NCBI RefSeq assembly: GCF_000009625.1
Contig: NC_002678.2
Coordinates: 4,372,001 to 4,436,000, forward strand
Source of the DNA: Mesorhizobium japonicum MAFF 303099
GTDB taxonomy: Bacteria > Pseudomonadota > Alphaproteobacteria > Rhizobiales > Rhizobiaceae
Length of the DNA: 64,000 bases
Reading direction: 5' to 3'
Under the pieces are notes generated by a model. That model did not search any database. It was not told the DNA's origin and saw only the letters and a list, made by a program, of their open reading frames with translations. This document shows, one piece after another, positions 42,355 through 52,097 of this stretch (positions are counted from its first letter, which is position 1; every line of letters begins with the position of its first letter). Made by a program: the position numbers and the translations under genes.

Positions 42355-44169
42355 ATGAGCGAAGGAAATTCGGGGCCAAAAAGCCCGGAGAATGGAAAGG
42401 CCGCCGCCTACCGCGTGCTGGCGCGCAAATACCGTCCGTCGAATTTTTCCGAATTGGTCGGCCAGGAGCCGATGGTGCGCACCCTCACCAACGCCTTTGC
42501 CACCGGCCGCATTGCCCAGGCCTGGATGCTGACCGGCGTGCGCGGTGTCGGCAAGACCACCACGGCGCGCATCCTGGCGCGGGCGCTGAACTACAAGACC
42601 GCGACCGTCGACCAGCCTTCCGTCGACCTCGCCGTGCTCGGCGAGCATTGCCAGGCGATCATGGAAGGCCGCCACGTCGACGTCATCGAAATGGACGCCG
42701 CCTCGCACACCGGCATCGACGACATCAGGGACATCATCGAGCGCGTGCGCTACGCGCCGGTCTCGGCCCGCTACAAGGTCTACATCATCGACGAAGTGCA
42801 CATGCTGTCGACGCAGGCCTTCAACGGCCTGCTGAAAACGCTGGAAGAGCCGCCGCCGCACGTCAAATTCATCTTCGCCACCACCGAAATCCGCAAGGTT
42901 CCGATCACCGTCCTGTCGCGCTGCCAGCGCTTTGACCTAAGGCGCATCGACGCCGGCGCGTTGGTGGCGCATCTCTCCTCGATCGCTGCCAAGGAAGGCA
43001 TTTCGGTCGACGACGACGCGCTGGCGATGATCGCACGTGCGGCCGAAGGCTCGGCCCGCGATTCGCTCTCCATTCTCGACCAGGCGATCGCGCATGGCGC
43101 CGGCGCCGTCAGCGCCGAAGCGGTGCGGGCCATGCTGGGACTGGCCGACCGCGCCCGCATCGTCGATCTGTTCGAACATGTGATGAAGGGCGACGTGGCG
43201 GCGGCACTCGCCGAATTCCGCACGCAATACGACACCGGCGCCGATCCGGCCGCCGTGTTGACCGATCTTGCCGAGTTCAACCATCTCGTCACCCGGCTGC
43301 GTTTCGTGCCGACCGCCATGGACGATGCATCGCTGTCGCAGGACGAGCGCCAGCGCGGCGCCGATTTTGCCAGGGCGCTGTCGGTCCGCGTGCTGTCGCG
43401 GACCTGGCAGATGCTGCTCAAGGGCATTCCCGAGGTGCAGTCCTCCAACCGGCCGGTCAGTGCCGCCGAAATGGTGCTGATCCGGCTGGCGCATGCCGCC
43501 GACCTGCCGACGCTGGACGAGGCGCTGCGATCCCTGGACGGGGCAGCAACAGTTCAGAATGGCGCATCGCGCCCGAACGGGGCACCCGGCGGCCCCGGCA
43601 ATGGCGGTGGGGCCGGCGCGGTGGCGCAGACGCGCATGCCATCCGGTTCCAGTGGTGCGCAGACCATGCGGCTGGTCGAGGCCGCGCCCGCGCTGGCCGC
43701 CTTCGTCGCGCCGCCCGCGCCGGTGTCCGAGCCGCAGCAGGTGCCGGTCAGGTCGCTGGCCGACATTGTTGCCCTTGCCGACGCGCAGCGCGACATCGCC
43801 TTCAAGGTGCTGGTCAAGCGCTGCATCCGTCCCGTGCGCTTCGAGCCCGGCCGCATCGACGTCAGCCTGACCGACGATGCGCCCAAGCTGCTGCTCAACG
43901 ACCTGACGACGAAACTACGCGCCTGGACCGGCCGCAACTGGCTGGTGTCGCTGTCGAAGGAAGAGGGCGGCCAGACGCTGGCCGAAATGGAATCGACCAA
44001 GCGCGAAAACGCCTTCCTCGATGCCAAGAGCGATCCGACGGTTGCCGCCATCCTGGCGCGCTTTCCCGGCGCCAAGATCATCGACGTGCGCATTCCCGAC
44101 GCGCCGGAGGTAGACGCGACCGAAGCCGAAGTGCCGGTCGAGCCGCCGGCGGATGACGACGAGACCTGA
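42355..44169 (+). CDS. dnaX: DNA polymerase III subunit gamma/tau
   Basis: 604 aa from the ATG at 42355; a longer frame to 42235 overlaps the SRP RNA. Motifs: [16 protein letters not shown], Walker [79 protein letters not shown]. In place of the four-cysteine zinc module of E. coli DnaX there is [20 protein letters not shown] with one Cys. The C-terminal tau region (from about 390) is Ala/Pro-rich, then a globular part binds the polymerase core. It is the clamp-loader ATPase. Followed by ebfC. Confidence 0.96.
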   Translation: MSEGNSGPKSPENGKAAAYRVLARKYRPSNFSELVGQEPMVRTLTNAFATGRIAQAWMLTGVRGVGKTTTARILARALNYKTATVDQPSVDLAVLGEHCQAIMEGRHVDVIEMDAASHTGIDDIRDIIERVRYAPVSARYKVYIIDEVHMLSTQAFNGLLKTLEEPPPHVKFIFATTEIRKVPITVLSRCQRFDLRRIDAGALVAHLSSIAAKEGISVDDDALAMIARAAEGSARDSLSILDQAIAHGAGAVSAEAVRAMLGLADRARIVDLFEHVMKGDVAAALAEFRTQYDTGADPAAVLTDLAEFNHLVTRLRFVPTAMDDASLSQDERQRGADFARALSVRVLSRTWQMLLKGIPEVQSSNRPVSAAEMVLIRLAHAADLPTLDEALRSLDGAATVQNGASRPNGAPGGPGNGGGAGAVAQTRMPSGSSGAQTMRLVEAAPALAAFVAPPAPVSEPQQVPVRSLADIVALADAQRDIAFKVLVKRCIRPVRFEPGRIDVSLTDDAPKLLLNDLTTKLRAWTGRNWLVSLSKEEGGQTLAEMESTKRENAFLDAKSDPTVAAILARFPGAKIIDVRIPDAPEVDATEAEVPVEPPADDDET

Positions 44170-44192
44170 CAAACCAAGACAAGGACCGGACC

Positions 44193-44516
44193 ATGAAAGA
44201 TCTTCTCGGCCTGATGGGCAAGGCGAAGGAAATGCAGGCCAAGTTCCAGGCCATGCAGGATGAGATCGCCACGGTCGAATCCGTCGGCCAGGCCGGCGGT
44301 GGCCTGGTCAGCGTCATCTTGAGCGGCAAGTTCGAGATGAAGTCGCTGAAGATCGACCCGTCTTTGTTCAAGGAGGATGAGGTCGAGATCCTCGAGGACC
44401 TGATACTGGCCGCCCACAACGACGCCAAGGCCAAGGTCGAGCAAATCATGCAGGAAAAGACCAAGGCGCTGACATCTGGCCTGCCGATCCCGCCAGGAAT
44501 GAAACTGCCGTTCTGA
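44193..44516 (+). CDS. ebfC: YbaB/EbfC nucleoid-associated protein
   Basis: 107 aa. [60 protein letters not shown] and [12 protein letters not shown] are all family signatures. A dimeric DNA-binding protein usually encoded between dnaX and recR; here the order holds but two other genes intervene before recR. It starts 24 bp after dnaX in the same operon. Confidence 0.95.
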   Translation: MKDLLGLMGKAKEMQAKFQAMQDEIATVESVGQAGGGLVSVILSGKFEMKSLKIDPSLFKEDEVEILEDLILAAHNDAKAKVEQIMQEKTKALTSGLPIPPGMKLPF

Positions 44517-44525
44517 TGCATCTCG

Positions 44526-44548
44526 CCAAAACCGTGCAGCGGTTTTGG
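44526..44548 (+). terminator. Hairpin after ebfC
   Basis: CCAAAACCG, loop TGCAG, CGGTTTTGG: a perfect nine-pair stem ten bases after the ebfC stop, followed by GGTAAC rather than a T-run. Its own TTTT within the right arm may give partial termination. It separates dnaX-ebfC from the next gene. Confidence 0.5.
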
Positions 44549-44591
44549 GGTAACGACGTGTGTGAAAGTAGAACTCAGCGGCGATGCGCCC

Positions 44592-44999
44592 ATGACCGAA
44601 GAGCCGTCCGAAAGACTGATCGAGCAGCGTATCCGCAACAGGATCTACGAGATTCTGGAAATTCTCGCCGATTGCGACGCCGGCGTCGATATTGTCGGCA
44701 TCAAGGGCTACTTCTACCTGTTCGAGGATTTCGTGCACCGCCCGTCGATCGAGGCCGGCACGTCGGCGCTTTCGAAGGACGAGCGTGCTGTCGTGCTGGA
44801 GATCGCCGAATTCCTCGAGGCGGCCTCCGAAACAAATCCCGACTTCACCAAGGCCGAATTCATCGACAGCGACTGGCCGGGAAGGATCGCGCCGGCGGCC
44901 AGGGGCGCGCGGGCGCTGTTCCTCAGGCGCGGCCTGTTTTCGGAGAAGGTCGAGGAGCTTGAACCTGGCCAGTCGGCGGCGATTGCGGCCGGGCGGTAG
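44592..44999 (+). CDS. Conserved hypothetical acidic protein
   Basis: 135 aa from the ATG at 44592; a GTG at 44562 with GGGGT upstream is a serious alternative. It has a helical start (MTEEPSERLIEQRIRNRIYEILEIL), then DCDAGVDIVGIKGYFYLFEDFV and an acidic C-terminus. There is no signal peptide or catalytic motif. It lies between ebfC and a cell-wall hydrolase gene. Not recognised. 45000-45228 after it shows only a weak hairpin (45004-45019) and an A/T-rich promoter-like stretch. Confidence 0.7.
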   Translation: MTEEPSERLIEQRIRNRIYEILEILADCDAGVDIVGIKGYFYLFEDFVHRPSIEAGTSALSKDERAVVLEIAEFLEAASETNPDFTKAEFIDSDWPGRIAPAARGARALFLRRGLFSEKVEELEPGQSAAIAAGR

Positions 45000-45228
45000 C
45001 GATTCCCGGAAAAACGGGACGAAGGTTTTCCTCCGGCAATTGCGGCGAAACCAAGAGAGAGCGGTCATCGCTTTCGTGAAATGACGGCTCGATCTATCTG
45101 GAAAGCTTCGAAATTGTGCCTTTTCGGCAACAGTAGGTCGTTAATAACGTTTTGGCCATCATTTTGCCCGAAAGTGTCTCATTCTTGCCGCAGCCTGGGG
45201 GCGGGCATCGAAGTGAGAGGGTAGCCTG

Positions 45229-46230
45229 TTGAACGTCACGCGATGGAAGACGCCGCTGTTGCTCGGCGTCATCACGTCTCCCCTGTTTTTGGCTGCCTGC
45301 AGCCAGACCACTTCGCACGGCATGTCTGTTGCAAGCTTGACCGATGCCATCACGCCGAGTTTCCTGACGTCGCGCGCCTCCAGCCACTCGCCGAAGGACA
45401 GGGAGTGTCTGGAGCGGGCAATGTTCTTCGAATCCAACCGGTCGAGCCGTGACGGCATGATCGCTGTGGGCACCGTGGTGATGAACCGGCTGCGCTCCGG
45501 CCAGCATGGCAGCACCATCTGCCAAGTGGTTGGCGAGCCGGGACAGTTCGCGCCGGGCGTCATGACCAGGTCGATGAATTCGCGCGCTATGCCCGATGTC
45601 GAGGAAGCGGCCGACGCCGTGCTCAAGGGCGAGCGCAAGGCCAAGCTGAAGAATACGATGTATTTCCACACCGCCGGACTGCGCTTCCCCTACAAGAACA
45701 TGCACTACACCATGGTCGCCGGCGGCAATGCCTTCTACGAGAAGCGCGGCCGTAACTGGCAGCCGCTGCCGGAGGAGCCAATGGTTGCCTCCGTGGCGCC
45801 TGAAACGGTGAAGCCGGCCGCGCCGGTGACGATGGTTGCCTCGGCGGAGCCGGCGCTCACGGCAAAAACATCCCGCACGGCTCCGGCGCAGCGGGTTTAC
45901 ATGACCGCCGCTGCGGAACCGGCCCGTCAGCCCAAGACCAGGACCGCCCCGGCACAGGTGACCCCAGTTCAAGAGACCTACGTGACCGCCGCCGCGGCGC
46001 CCGTGGCGAAGTCGGCGCGCGTGACCGTGAAGCCGACAATGGTCGCGATGCAGGAGCCGATGGAAGAACCGGATGCCGCCCGGTTTGGCGGAACCTTAAA
46101 CACCCGCGTCATCTCTTCGGTCCAGGGTGCGCCGCAAGAGGCGGCGATGGGGTTCCAGTCGACGCCTGAGAACACCGACGCTATCGGTGCGATGATCGCC
46201 AGCCAGTCTCGACCGCTCGAGATCAACTGA
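45229..46230 (+). CDS. SleB-like cell wall hydrolase, lipoprotein
   Basis: 333 aa from a TTG start with GAGAGGG upstream, which gives a lipoprotein signal ending in LFLAAC. The hydrolase_2 (SleB/CwlJ) domain occupies about 60-180: ECLERAMFFESNRSSRDGMIAVGTVVMNR with the catalytic Glu, GEPGQFAPGV, and YFHTAGLRFPYKNMHYTMVAGG with FYEK. The C-terminal half is a low-complexity Ala/Pro/Thr linker rich in VASAEP-like repeats, probably reaching across the periplasm. It cleaves peptidoglycan as a putative lytic enzyme and sits between ebfC and recR. Confidence 0.9.
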   Translation: MNVTRWKTPLLLGVITSPLFLAACSQTTSHGMSVASLTDAITPSFLTSRASSHSPKDRECLERAMFFESNRSSRDGMIAVGTVVMNRLRSGQHGSTICQVVGEPGQFAPGVMTRSMNSRAMPDVEEAADAVLKGERKAKLKNTMYFHTAGLRFPYKNMHYTMVAGGNAFYEKRGRNWQPLPEEPMVASVAPETVKPAAPVTMVASAEPALTAKTSRTAPAQRVYMTAAAEPARQPKTRTAPAQVTPVQETYVTAAAAPVAKSARVTVKPTMVAMQEPMEEPDAARFGGTLNTRVISSVQGAPQEAAMGFQSTPENTDAIGAMIASQSRPLEIN

Positions 46231-46321
46231 TTCGCATTGCCACGGCTTCGCGTGGCAGCATGGCGACCATGCGCGAACGCGGGATGTTCCAAAGCGCTCT
46301 GAAAAATCCTAGATCAGAGCA

Positions 46322-46927
46322 ATGTCCAAGCGAATCGCCGGTCCCGAGATCGAACGCCTGATCCAGCTCCTGGCCAAGGTGCCTGGCCTCGGTCCCCGTT
46401 CGGCCAGGCGCGCCGCATTGCATCTGATCAAGAAGAAGGAACAGCTGCTGTCGCCGCTCGCTGCTGCCATGAGCGAGGCGGCCGACAAGGTGCGCATCTG
46501 TTCCACTTGCGGCAATGTCGATACGGCGGACCCTTGCATGATCTGCACCGATCCGCGCCGTGATGCTGGCACCATCATCGTCGTCGAGGACGTCTCCGAC
46601 CTGTGGGCGCTGGAGCGGGCGGCAGCGATGAATGTGCGCTACCACGTGCTCGGCGGCACGCTGTCGCCGCTCGATGGCATCGGCCCCGACCAGCTCAACA
46701 TCCGCTCGCTGATCGACCGCGTCGCCGGCGGCGAGGTCAAGGAGATCATCCTGGCCGTCAATGCCACGGTCGAGGGCCAGACCACCGCGCATTACCTCAC
46801 CGACCAGCTGTCCGGCTTCGACATCAAGGTGACAAGGCTGGCGCATGGCGTGCCGGTCGGCGGCGAACTCGACTATCTCGACGAGGGCACGCTCGCCGCC
46901 GCGCTACGCTCGCGAACGGCGTTTTGA
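46322..46927 (+). CDS. recR: Recombination mediator RecR
   Basis: 201 aa, usual length. Helix-hairpin-helix [21 protein letters not shown], zinc finger [16 protein letters not shown], Toprim domain [28 protein letters not shown] and the Walker-like [18 protein letters not shown]. It works with RecO (and RecF) in loading RecA at gaps. Followed 20 bp later by the transglycosylase gene in the same direction. Confidence 0.97.
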   Translation: MSKRIAGPEIERLIQLLAKVPGLGPRSARRAALHLIKKKEQLLSPLAAAMSEAADKVRICSTCGNVDTADPCMICTDPRRDAGTIIVVEDVSDLWALERAAAMNVRYHVLGGTLSPLDGIGPDQLNIRSLIDRVAGGEVKEIILAVNATVEGQTTAHYLTDQLSGFDIKVTRLAHGVPVGGELDYLDEGTLAAALRSRTAF

Positions 46928-46947
46928 CGCAATTGGCGAGGGCCTAG

Positions 46948-48195
46948 ATGACCGCATTCCTTCGCACAATCGCCTTCGCCTTTATCGCGGCGCTTCTCGC
47001 CGTCCTCCTCGCGGCACCCGCCTCGGCCGCAAAGATCGACGACCAGTTCCGCGCCTGGCTGCAGAACGATCTCTGGCCCGAGGCCAAAACCAAAGGCATT
47101 TCCAAGCAGACTTTCGATGCCGCCTTCGATGGCATAAAGCCCAATCTGAAGCTGCCCGACCTTGTCATGCCCGGCGAGAAGCCGAAGACGCCGCAGAAGC
47201 AGCATCAGGCCGAGTTCGGCTCGCCCGGCGCCTATTTCGCCGAGAAGACGGTTCGTGCGGTGACGTCGGGCGGCCGCACGCGCGAAGCCGCCAACGCCAA
47301 GACGCTTGCCGCGATCGAAAAGCGCTATGGCGTGCCCGGCGAGATCCTTCTGGCGATCTGGGGGCGCGAGACAGGCTTCGGCGCGGCGAAGATGCCTTAC
47401 GATGCCTTCGAGGTGCTGGGCACCAAGGCGTTCATGTCGACGAAGCAGGATTTCTTCCGCACCGAGCTTTTGGCGGCGCTGGAAATCGTCCAACGCGGCC
47501 TCGCCCCGGTCGGCGCTATGAAATCGTCCTGGGCCGGTGCCCTTGGCCAGCCGCAATTCATGCCGACCTCCTTCCTCAAGCATGCCGTTGATTTCGACGG
47601 CGATGGCCGCGTCGACATCTGGAACTCGACGCCCGACGTACTCGCCTCGATCGCCAATTATCTCGTCCACTATGGCTGGGTGAGGGGTCGCGGCTGGGGC
47701 TTCGAGGTGACCGTGCCCGAGAGCGTCTCCTGCTCGCTGGAAGGTCCTGATCAGGGCAAGAAGATATCTGAGTGGGCTGGCATGGGCATCAAGCGCGTCG
47801 GTGGCAAGTCGTTTCCGGCGAGCGAGCTGAAGGCGGAGGGTTTCCTGCTGATGCCGGCCGGCCGCAGCGGGCCGGCTTTCATCGCCACCCCCAATTTCTA
47901 CGTGCTGAAGGAATACAACACCAGCGACCTCTATGCGCTGTTCATCGGCCATGGCGCGGACCGCATTGCGCATGGCGACCAGAGTTTTTCCGGCAGCTGG
48001 GGTCCGGTCGGCGATCTCCATCGCTCCGACATCGCCGCCCTGCAGCGGGCGCTGGAAGCCAAGGGCTATGATGTCGGCAGCGCCGACGGCCTGCCCGGTT
48101 TCAAGACCCGCCGTTCGATCGGCAAGTGGCAGACCAAGAATGGGCAGGCGGCAACCTGCTTTCCCGATGCCGGCCTGGTCGCCTCGCTGAAATAA
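46948..48195 (+). CDS. Lytic murein transglycosylase (MltB type) with peptidoglycan-binding domain
   Basis: 415 aa. Signal peptide MTAFLRTIAFAFIAALLAVLLAAPASAA. The SLT_2 domain has the catalytic Glu in LAIWGRETGFGAAKMPYD, LGQPQFMPTSFLKHAVDFDGDGR (MltB-type motif) and STPDVLASIANYL. A C-terminal PG_binding_1 domain (from about 355) has DIAALQRALEAKGYDVGSADGLPG. It cuts glycan strands to 1,6-anhydro products in the periplasm. A terminator follows it at once. Confidence 0.94.
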   Translation: MTAFLRTIAFAFIAALLAVLLAAPASAAKIDDQFRAWLQNDLWPEAKTKGISKQTFDAAFDGIKPNLKLPDLVMPGEKPKTPQKQHQAEFGSPGAYFAEKTVRAVTSGGRTREAANAKTLAAIEKRYGVPGEILLAIWGRETGFGAAKMPYDAFEVLGTKAFMSTKQDFFRTELLAALEIVQRGLAPVGAMKSSWAGALGQPQFMPTSFLKHAVDFDGDGRVDIWNSTPDVLASIANYLVHYGWVRGRGWGFEVTVPESVSCSLEGPDQGKKISEWAGMGIKRVGGKSFPASELKAEGFLLMPAGRSGPAFIATPNFYVLKEYNTSDLYALFIGHGADRIAHGDQSFSGSWGPVGDLHRSDIAALQRALEAKGYDVGSADGLPGFKTRRSIGKWQTKNGQAATCFPDAGLVASLK

Positions 48196-48198
48196 CTC

Positions 48199-48218
48199 AA
48201 AAATCAGCAGATTTTTTT
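48199..48218 (+). terminator. Terminator after the transglycosylase gene
   Basis: AAAAATC, loop AGCA, GATTTTT then further T residues: a seven-pair A/T-rich stem and a T-run, starting 4 bp after the stop. Factor-independent termination is likely. The following 238 bp up to the binding-protein gene have no other clear site. Confidence 0.6.
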
Positions 48219-48456
48219 CGTTAGGCCGCCTCGATTGGCCGGCTTGTGCCTCGACGCGCCACCCGCCATTCTGCTCCAATCGGATGTCGCACAAATGCTC
48301 GTTGCCCGCCACGAGATCGCTGGATATGCTGTTGACCAATTGGACAAAAACCACGACGGTAAGGGGTTAGAGGCCGTCCTCCGGCCCCGACAAGAATTCT
48401 GCAATCCTGAGCCGGGAACTCAGGTCAACAAACCAACAAAACAGGGAACAATCACC

Positions 48457-50100
48457 ATGATGATGGAAAAGTTTGCTCTTCGCTCGCGTGCCTTGCTTGC
48501 GGGCGCGGCGATGTCCGCGCTGCTCGTTGGCGCAGCGCCTGCCTTCGCGGTCACACCCGCCGACACGCTGGTCGAGGGCTTCGCCATCGACGACATCATC
48601 TCCATGGATCCGGGCGAGGCGTTCGAACTGTCGACCGCCGAAGTCACCGGCAACACCTATGACCTGCTGGTGCGCCTCGACCTCAGCGACACTTCCAAGG
48701 TCAAGCCCGATCTCGCGGAGAGCTGGACCGTCTCCGACGACGGCCTGACCTACACGTTCAAGCTCAAGCCGGGCCTCAAATTCGCCTCGGGCAATCCGAT
48801 CACCGCGGCCGACGTCGCCTATTCGTTCGAACGCGCCGTGAAGCTGGACAAGAGCCCGGCCTTCATCATCGACCAGTTCGGTATCAGCGGTGACAACGTC
48901 ACCGAAAAGGCCAAGGCAATCGACGACACCACATTCCAGTTCACCGTCGACAAGGCCTATGCGCCGAGCTTCGTGCTGAACTGCCTGTCGGCCACGGTCG
49001 CTTCCGTTGTCGACGCCAAGCTGGTCAAGGAGCATGTCGCCGCGGTGACGCCGAGCGCCGACTACAAATGGGACAACGACTTCGGCAATGCCTGGCTGAA
49101 GACCGGCTATGCCGGTTCCGGCGCCTACAAGCTGCGCGAATGGCGCGCCAACGAAGCCGTCGTCATGGAGCGCAACGACAATTATCACGGTGAAAAGGCC
49201 AAGCTCGCCCGCGTCATCTACCGCAACATGAAGGAAAGCTCGGCTCAGCGCCTGGCGCTCGAAGCCGGTGACATCGACGTTGCCCGCAACCTCGAGCCGA
49301 ACGACCTCGACGCCATCGCCAAGAACGCCGATCTCACCACCACCAGCGCGCCGAAGGGCACGGTCTATTACATCAGCCTGAACCAGAAGAACCCGAACCT
49401 CGCCAAGCCCGAGGTTCGCCAGGCCTTCAAATACCTGGTCGACTACGATGCGCTAAGCTCGACCATCCTCAAGGGTATCGGCGAAATCCACCAGTCATTC
49501 CTGCCCAAGGGCGATCTCGGCGCCATCGACGCCAATCCCTTCAAGCTCGACGTTGCCAAGGCCAAGGAATTGCTGGCCAAGGCCGGCCTGGCCGACGGCT
49601 TCAGCGTCACCATGGACGTGCGCACCGGCCAGCCGACCACCGGCATGGCGGAATCGATCCAGCAGACTCTGGGCCAGGCCGGCATCAAGCTGGAAATCAT
49701 CCCCGGCGACGGCAAGCAGACGCTGACCAAGTACCGCGCCCGCAACCATGACATCTATATCGGCAATTGGGGCCAGGATTATTTCGATCCGAACTCCAAC
49801 GCCCAGACCTTCGCCTCCAACCCCGACAATTCGGATGCCGGCAAGTCGCACACGCTCGCCTGGCGCAATTCCTGGGACATTCCGGACCTGACCAAGGAAA
49901 CCGAAGCGGCACTGCTGGAGAAGGATGCAGGCAAGCGGGCTGATATGTACAAGGATTTGCAGCAGAAGATCCTCGACACCAGCCCCTTCGTCATCATCCA
50001 TCAGCAATTGGAAGTGGCCGGGCTGCGCAAGAACCTCAAGGGCTTCGCGCTCGGTCCGAGCTTCGACAGCAACTTCGTCGGCCCGGTCTCGAAAGAATAA
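48457..50100 (+). CDS. Dipeptide/oligopeptide ABC transporter, periplasmic binding protein
   Basis: 547 aa from the first of three consecutive ATG codons at 48457 (AGGGAA upstream). A long upstream frame beginning at 48235 is not used. Sec signal ending near AAPAFA; SBP family 5 features include EVTGNTYDLLVRLDL, SWTVSDDGLTYTFKLKPGLKF, GSGAYKLREWRANEAVVMERND and YHGEKAKL. A cysteine (NCLSATVASVVD) is unusual but known in the group. It leads a complete five-gene transporter (two permeases, two ATPases). The substrate is a dipeptide or similar solute by family. Confidence 0.93.
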   Translation: MMMEKFALRSRALLAGAAMSALLVGAAPAFAVTPADTLVEGFAIDDIISMDPGEAFELSTAEVTGNTYDLLVRLDLSDTSKVKPDLAESWTVSDDGLTYTFKLKPGLKFASGNPITAADVAYSFERAVKLDKSPAFIIDQFGISGDNVTEKAKAIDDTTFQFTVDKAYAPSFVLNCLSATVASVVDAKLVKEHVAAVTPSADYKWDNDFGNAWLKTGYAGSGAYKLREWRANEAVVMERNDNYHGEKAKLARVIYRNMKESSAQRLALEAGDIDVARNLEPNDLDAIAKNADLTTTSAPKGTVYYISLNQKNPNLAKPEVRQAFKYLVDYDALSSTILKGIGEIHQSFLPKGDLGAIDANPFKLDVAKAKELLAKAGLADGFSVTMDVRTGQPTTGMAESIQQTLGQAGIKLEIIPGDGKQTLTKYRARNHDIYIGNWGQDYFDPNSNAQTFASNPDNSDAGKSHTLAWRNSWDIPDLTKETEAALLEKDAGKRADMYKDLQQKILDTSPFVIIHQQLEVAGLRKNLKGFALGPSFDSNFVGPVSKE

Positions 50101-50118
50101 AGTCGACGGACGCGCCAC

Positions 50119-51180
50119 ATGAGCGCGATTGAAAACGAGAGCGGGCGCGGTAGCGCCCGCGCCGTCGCCATTGCGTCGGCGATTGGCCGTTTCCTGGTCA
50201 TCGCGGTGACGACCTATCTTGGTCTTCTCGCGGTGACCTTCTTTATCGGCCGTGTCATCCCGATCGATCCGGTGCTGGCGGTGCTCGGCGACCGGGCGCC
50301 TCTCAATGTCGTGGAGCGCACGCGCCGCGAGATGGGCCTCGACCTGCCGCTGATCGAACAGTTCTACATCTACGTGAAAAATGCCCTGAACGGTGATTTC
50401 GGCACATCTGTGCTGACCACCAACCCGGTCATGACCGACATTCGCCGCGCGTTGCCGGCGACGACGGAACTGGCGACGCTGGGGACACTGATCGGCGCGC
50501 TGTTCGGCGTGCCGCTCGGCGTGCTGGCCGCGGTCAGGCGCGGCAGCATCATCGACCAGATCGTGCGCGTCATTGGCCTGATCGGCTATTCCGTGCCGAT
50601 CTTCTGGCTCGGCCTGCTTGGCCTCGTCCTGTTCTACGCCAAGCTGCAATGGGTGGCTTTTCCGGCCCGGCTCGATGTCGTCTACGAATACACCTTCACG
50701 CCGGTCACCGGTTTCTACCTTCTCGATTCGGCGATGCAGGGTCAGTGGGATGTCTTCTGGGATGCCTTCCGCCACATCATCCTGCCGGCCTCGCTGCTCG
50801 GCTATTTCTCGCTCGCCTATATCAGCCGCATGACACGCTCGTTCATGCTCAACGAACTTGCGCAGGAATACATCGTTGCCGCCCGCGCCAAGGGCCTGTC
50901 GGAGACCCGCATCATCTGGGGCCACGCGCTGCGCAATGCCGCGGTGCCGATGGTGACGGTGATCGCGCTCTCCTATGCCGGCCTTCTCGAAGGCTCGGTG
51001 CTGACCGAAACCGTCTTCTCCTGGCCGGGCATCGGCCTCTACATCACCAACTCGTTGCAGAACGCCGACATGAATGCCGTGCTCGGCGGCACCATCGTCA
51101 TTGGTTCAGTGTTCATCGGCATCAACCTTCTGTCCGATCTTCTCTACCGCGTGCTCGATCCAAGGACGAAGACAGGATGA
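50119..51180 (+). CDS. ABC transporter permease (DppB-like)
   Basis: 353 aa, six predicted helices. The first helix starts at about residue 29, IAVTTYLGLLAVTFFIGRVIPIDPVL; MGLDLPLIEQFYIYVKNALNGDFGTSV follows as in DppB. The EAA loop is [24 protein letters not shown]. The stop overlaps the next start (ATGA). It forms half of the channel of the transporter begun by the binding protein 18 bp upstream. Confidence 0.93.
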   Translation: MSAIENESGRGSARAVAIASAIGRFLVIAVTTYLGLLAVTFFIGRVIPIDPVLAVLGDRAPLNVVERTRREMGLDLPLIEQFYIYVKNALNGDFGTSVLTTNPVMTDIRRALPATTELATLGTLIGALFGVPLGVLAAVRRGSIIDQIVRVIGLIGYSVPIFWLGLLGLVLFYAKLQWVAFPARLDVVYEYTFTPVTGFYLLDSAMQGQWDVFWDAFRHIILPASLLGYFSLAYISRMTRSFMLNELAQEYIVAARAKGLSETRIIWGHALRNAAVPMVTVIALSYAGLLEGSVLTETVFSWPGIGLYITNSLQNADMNAVLGGTIVIGSVFIGINLLSDLLYRVLDPRTKTG

Positions 51181-52097
51181 GCACAGACACCATCCAGAGC
51201 CGTCGCGATTGGCTGCTCAGCGAGCGCCCGGCTTCGCGCATGCAGGCAAGGCTTGGCCGCGCCTATGTCGCGTGGCGGCGTTTCTCCGCAAACCGGCTGG
51301 CTTTCGTCGGCCTGCTGATCATCATCGCCTTGCTGGTCATCGCCGCTCTTGCCGGCGTACTGGCGCCTTACTCGCCGACATTCGGCGACCTGAAAAATTC
51401 CCGGCTGCTGGCACCGAGCGCCGAGCACTGGTTCGGCACAGACGACCTCGGCCGCGATATCCTTTCGCGCATCCTCTACGGCTCGCGCTGGACGCTCTAT
51501 GTCGTCATCCTGGTCGCCATTATCGCCGCCCCCATCGGCCTGCTGGTCGGTACCGTCGCCGGCTATGCCGGCGGCTGGATCGATGCCATCCTGATGCGCA
51601 TCACCGACATCTTTCTCGCCTTCCCGAAGCTGGTCCTGGCGCTGGCCTTCGTCGCGGCGCTCGGCCCCGGCATCGAGAACGCGGTGCTGGCGATAGCCAT
51701 CACCTCCTGGCCGCCTTACGCTCGCATTGCTCGCGCGGAAACGCTGACGGTGCGCAATTCTGATTACATCAAGGCCGTGCAATTGATGGGCGCCTCGCCC
51801 TTCCGCATCGTGCTGCGCCATATCATGCCGCTCTGCATCTCCTCGCTGATCGTGCGCGTGACGCTCGACATGGCCGGCATCATCCTCACGGCCGCTGGCC
51901 TCGGTTTCCTCGGCCTCGGCGCCCAGCCGCCGCTGCCCGAATGGGGCACCATGATCGCGTCCGGTCGCCGCTTCATCCTCGACCAGTGGTGGGTGGCCGG
52001 CGCGCCGGGCTTCGCCATCCTCATCGTCAGCCTCGGCTTCAACCTGCTCGGCGACGGCTTACGCGACGCCCTCGATCCCCGGAGTGGCGACCAATGA
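51177..52097 (+). CDS. ABC transporter permease (DppC-like)
   Basis: 306 aa from the ATG at 51177; a longer frame to 50649 lies inside the previous gene. N-terminal OppC_N segment (RLAFVGLLIIIALLVIAALAGVLAPYSP), GTDDLGRDILSRILYGSRWTL, EAA loop YIKAVQLMGASPFRIVLRHIMP and LGFLGLGAQPPLPEWGTMIASG, typical of DppC. Coupled to both neighbours by 4-bp overlaps. Confidence 0.93.
   Translation: MSTDTIQSRRDWLLSERPASRMQARLGRAYVAWRRFSANRLAFVGLLIIIALLVIAALAGVLAPYSPTFGDLKNSRLLAPSAEHWFGTDDLGRDILSRILYGSRWTLYVVILVAIIAAPIGLLVGTVAGYAGGWIDAILMRITDIFLAFPKLVLALAFVAALGPGIENAVLAIAITSWPPYARIARAETLTVRNSDYIKAVQLMGASPFRIVLRHIMPLCISSLIVRVTLDMAGIILTAAGLGFLGLGAQPPLPEWGTMIASGRRFILDQWWVAGAPGFAILIVSLGFNLLGDGLRDALDPRSGDQ

Noticed and set aside
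43554..45068. 504-aa minus-strand frame opposite dnaX, ebfC and the next gene
   Set aside because: It crosses three genes of the other strand and shows no recognisable protein.
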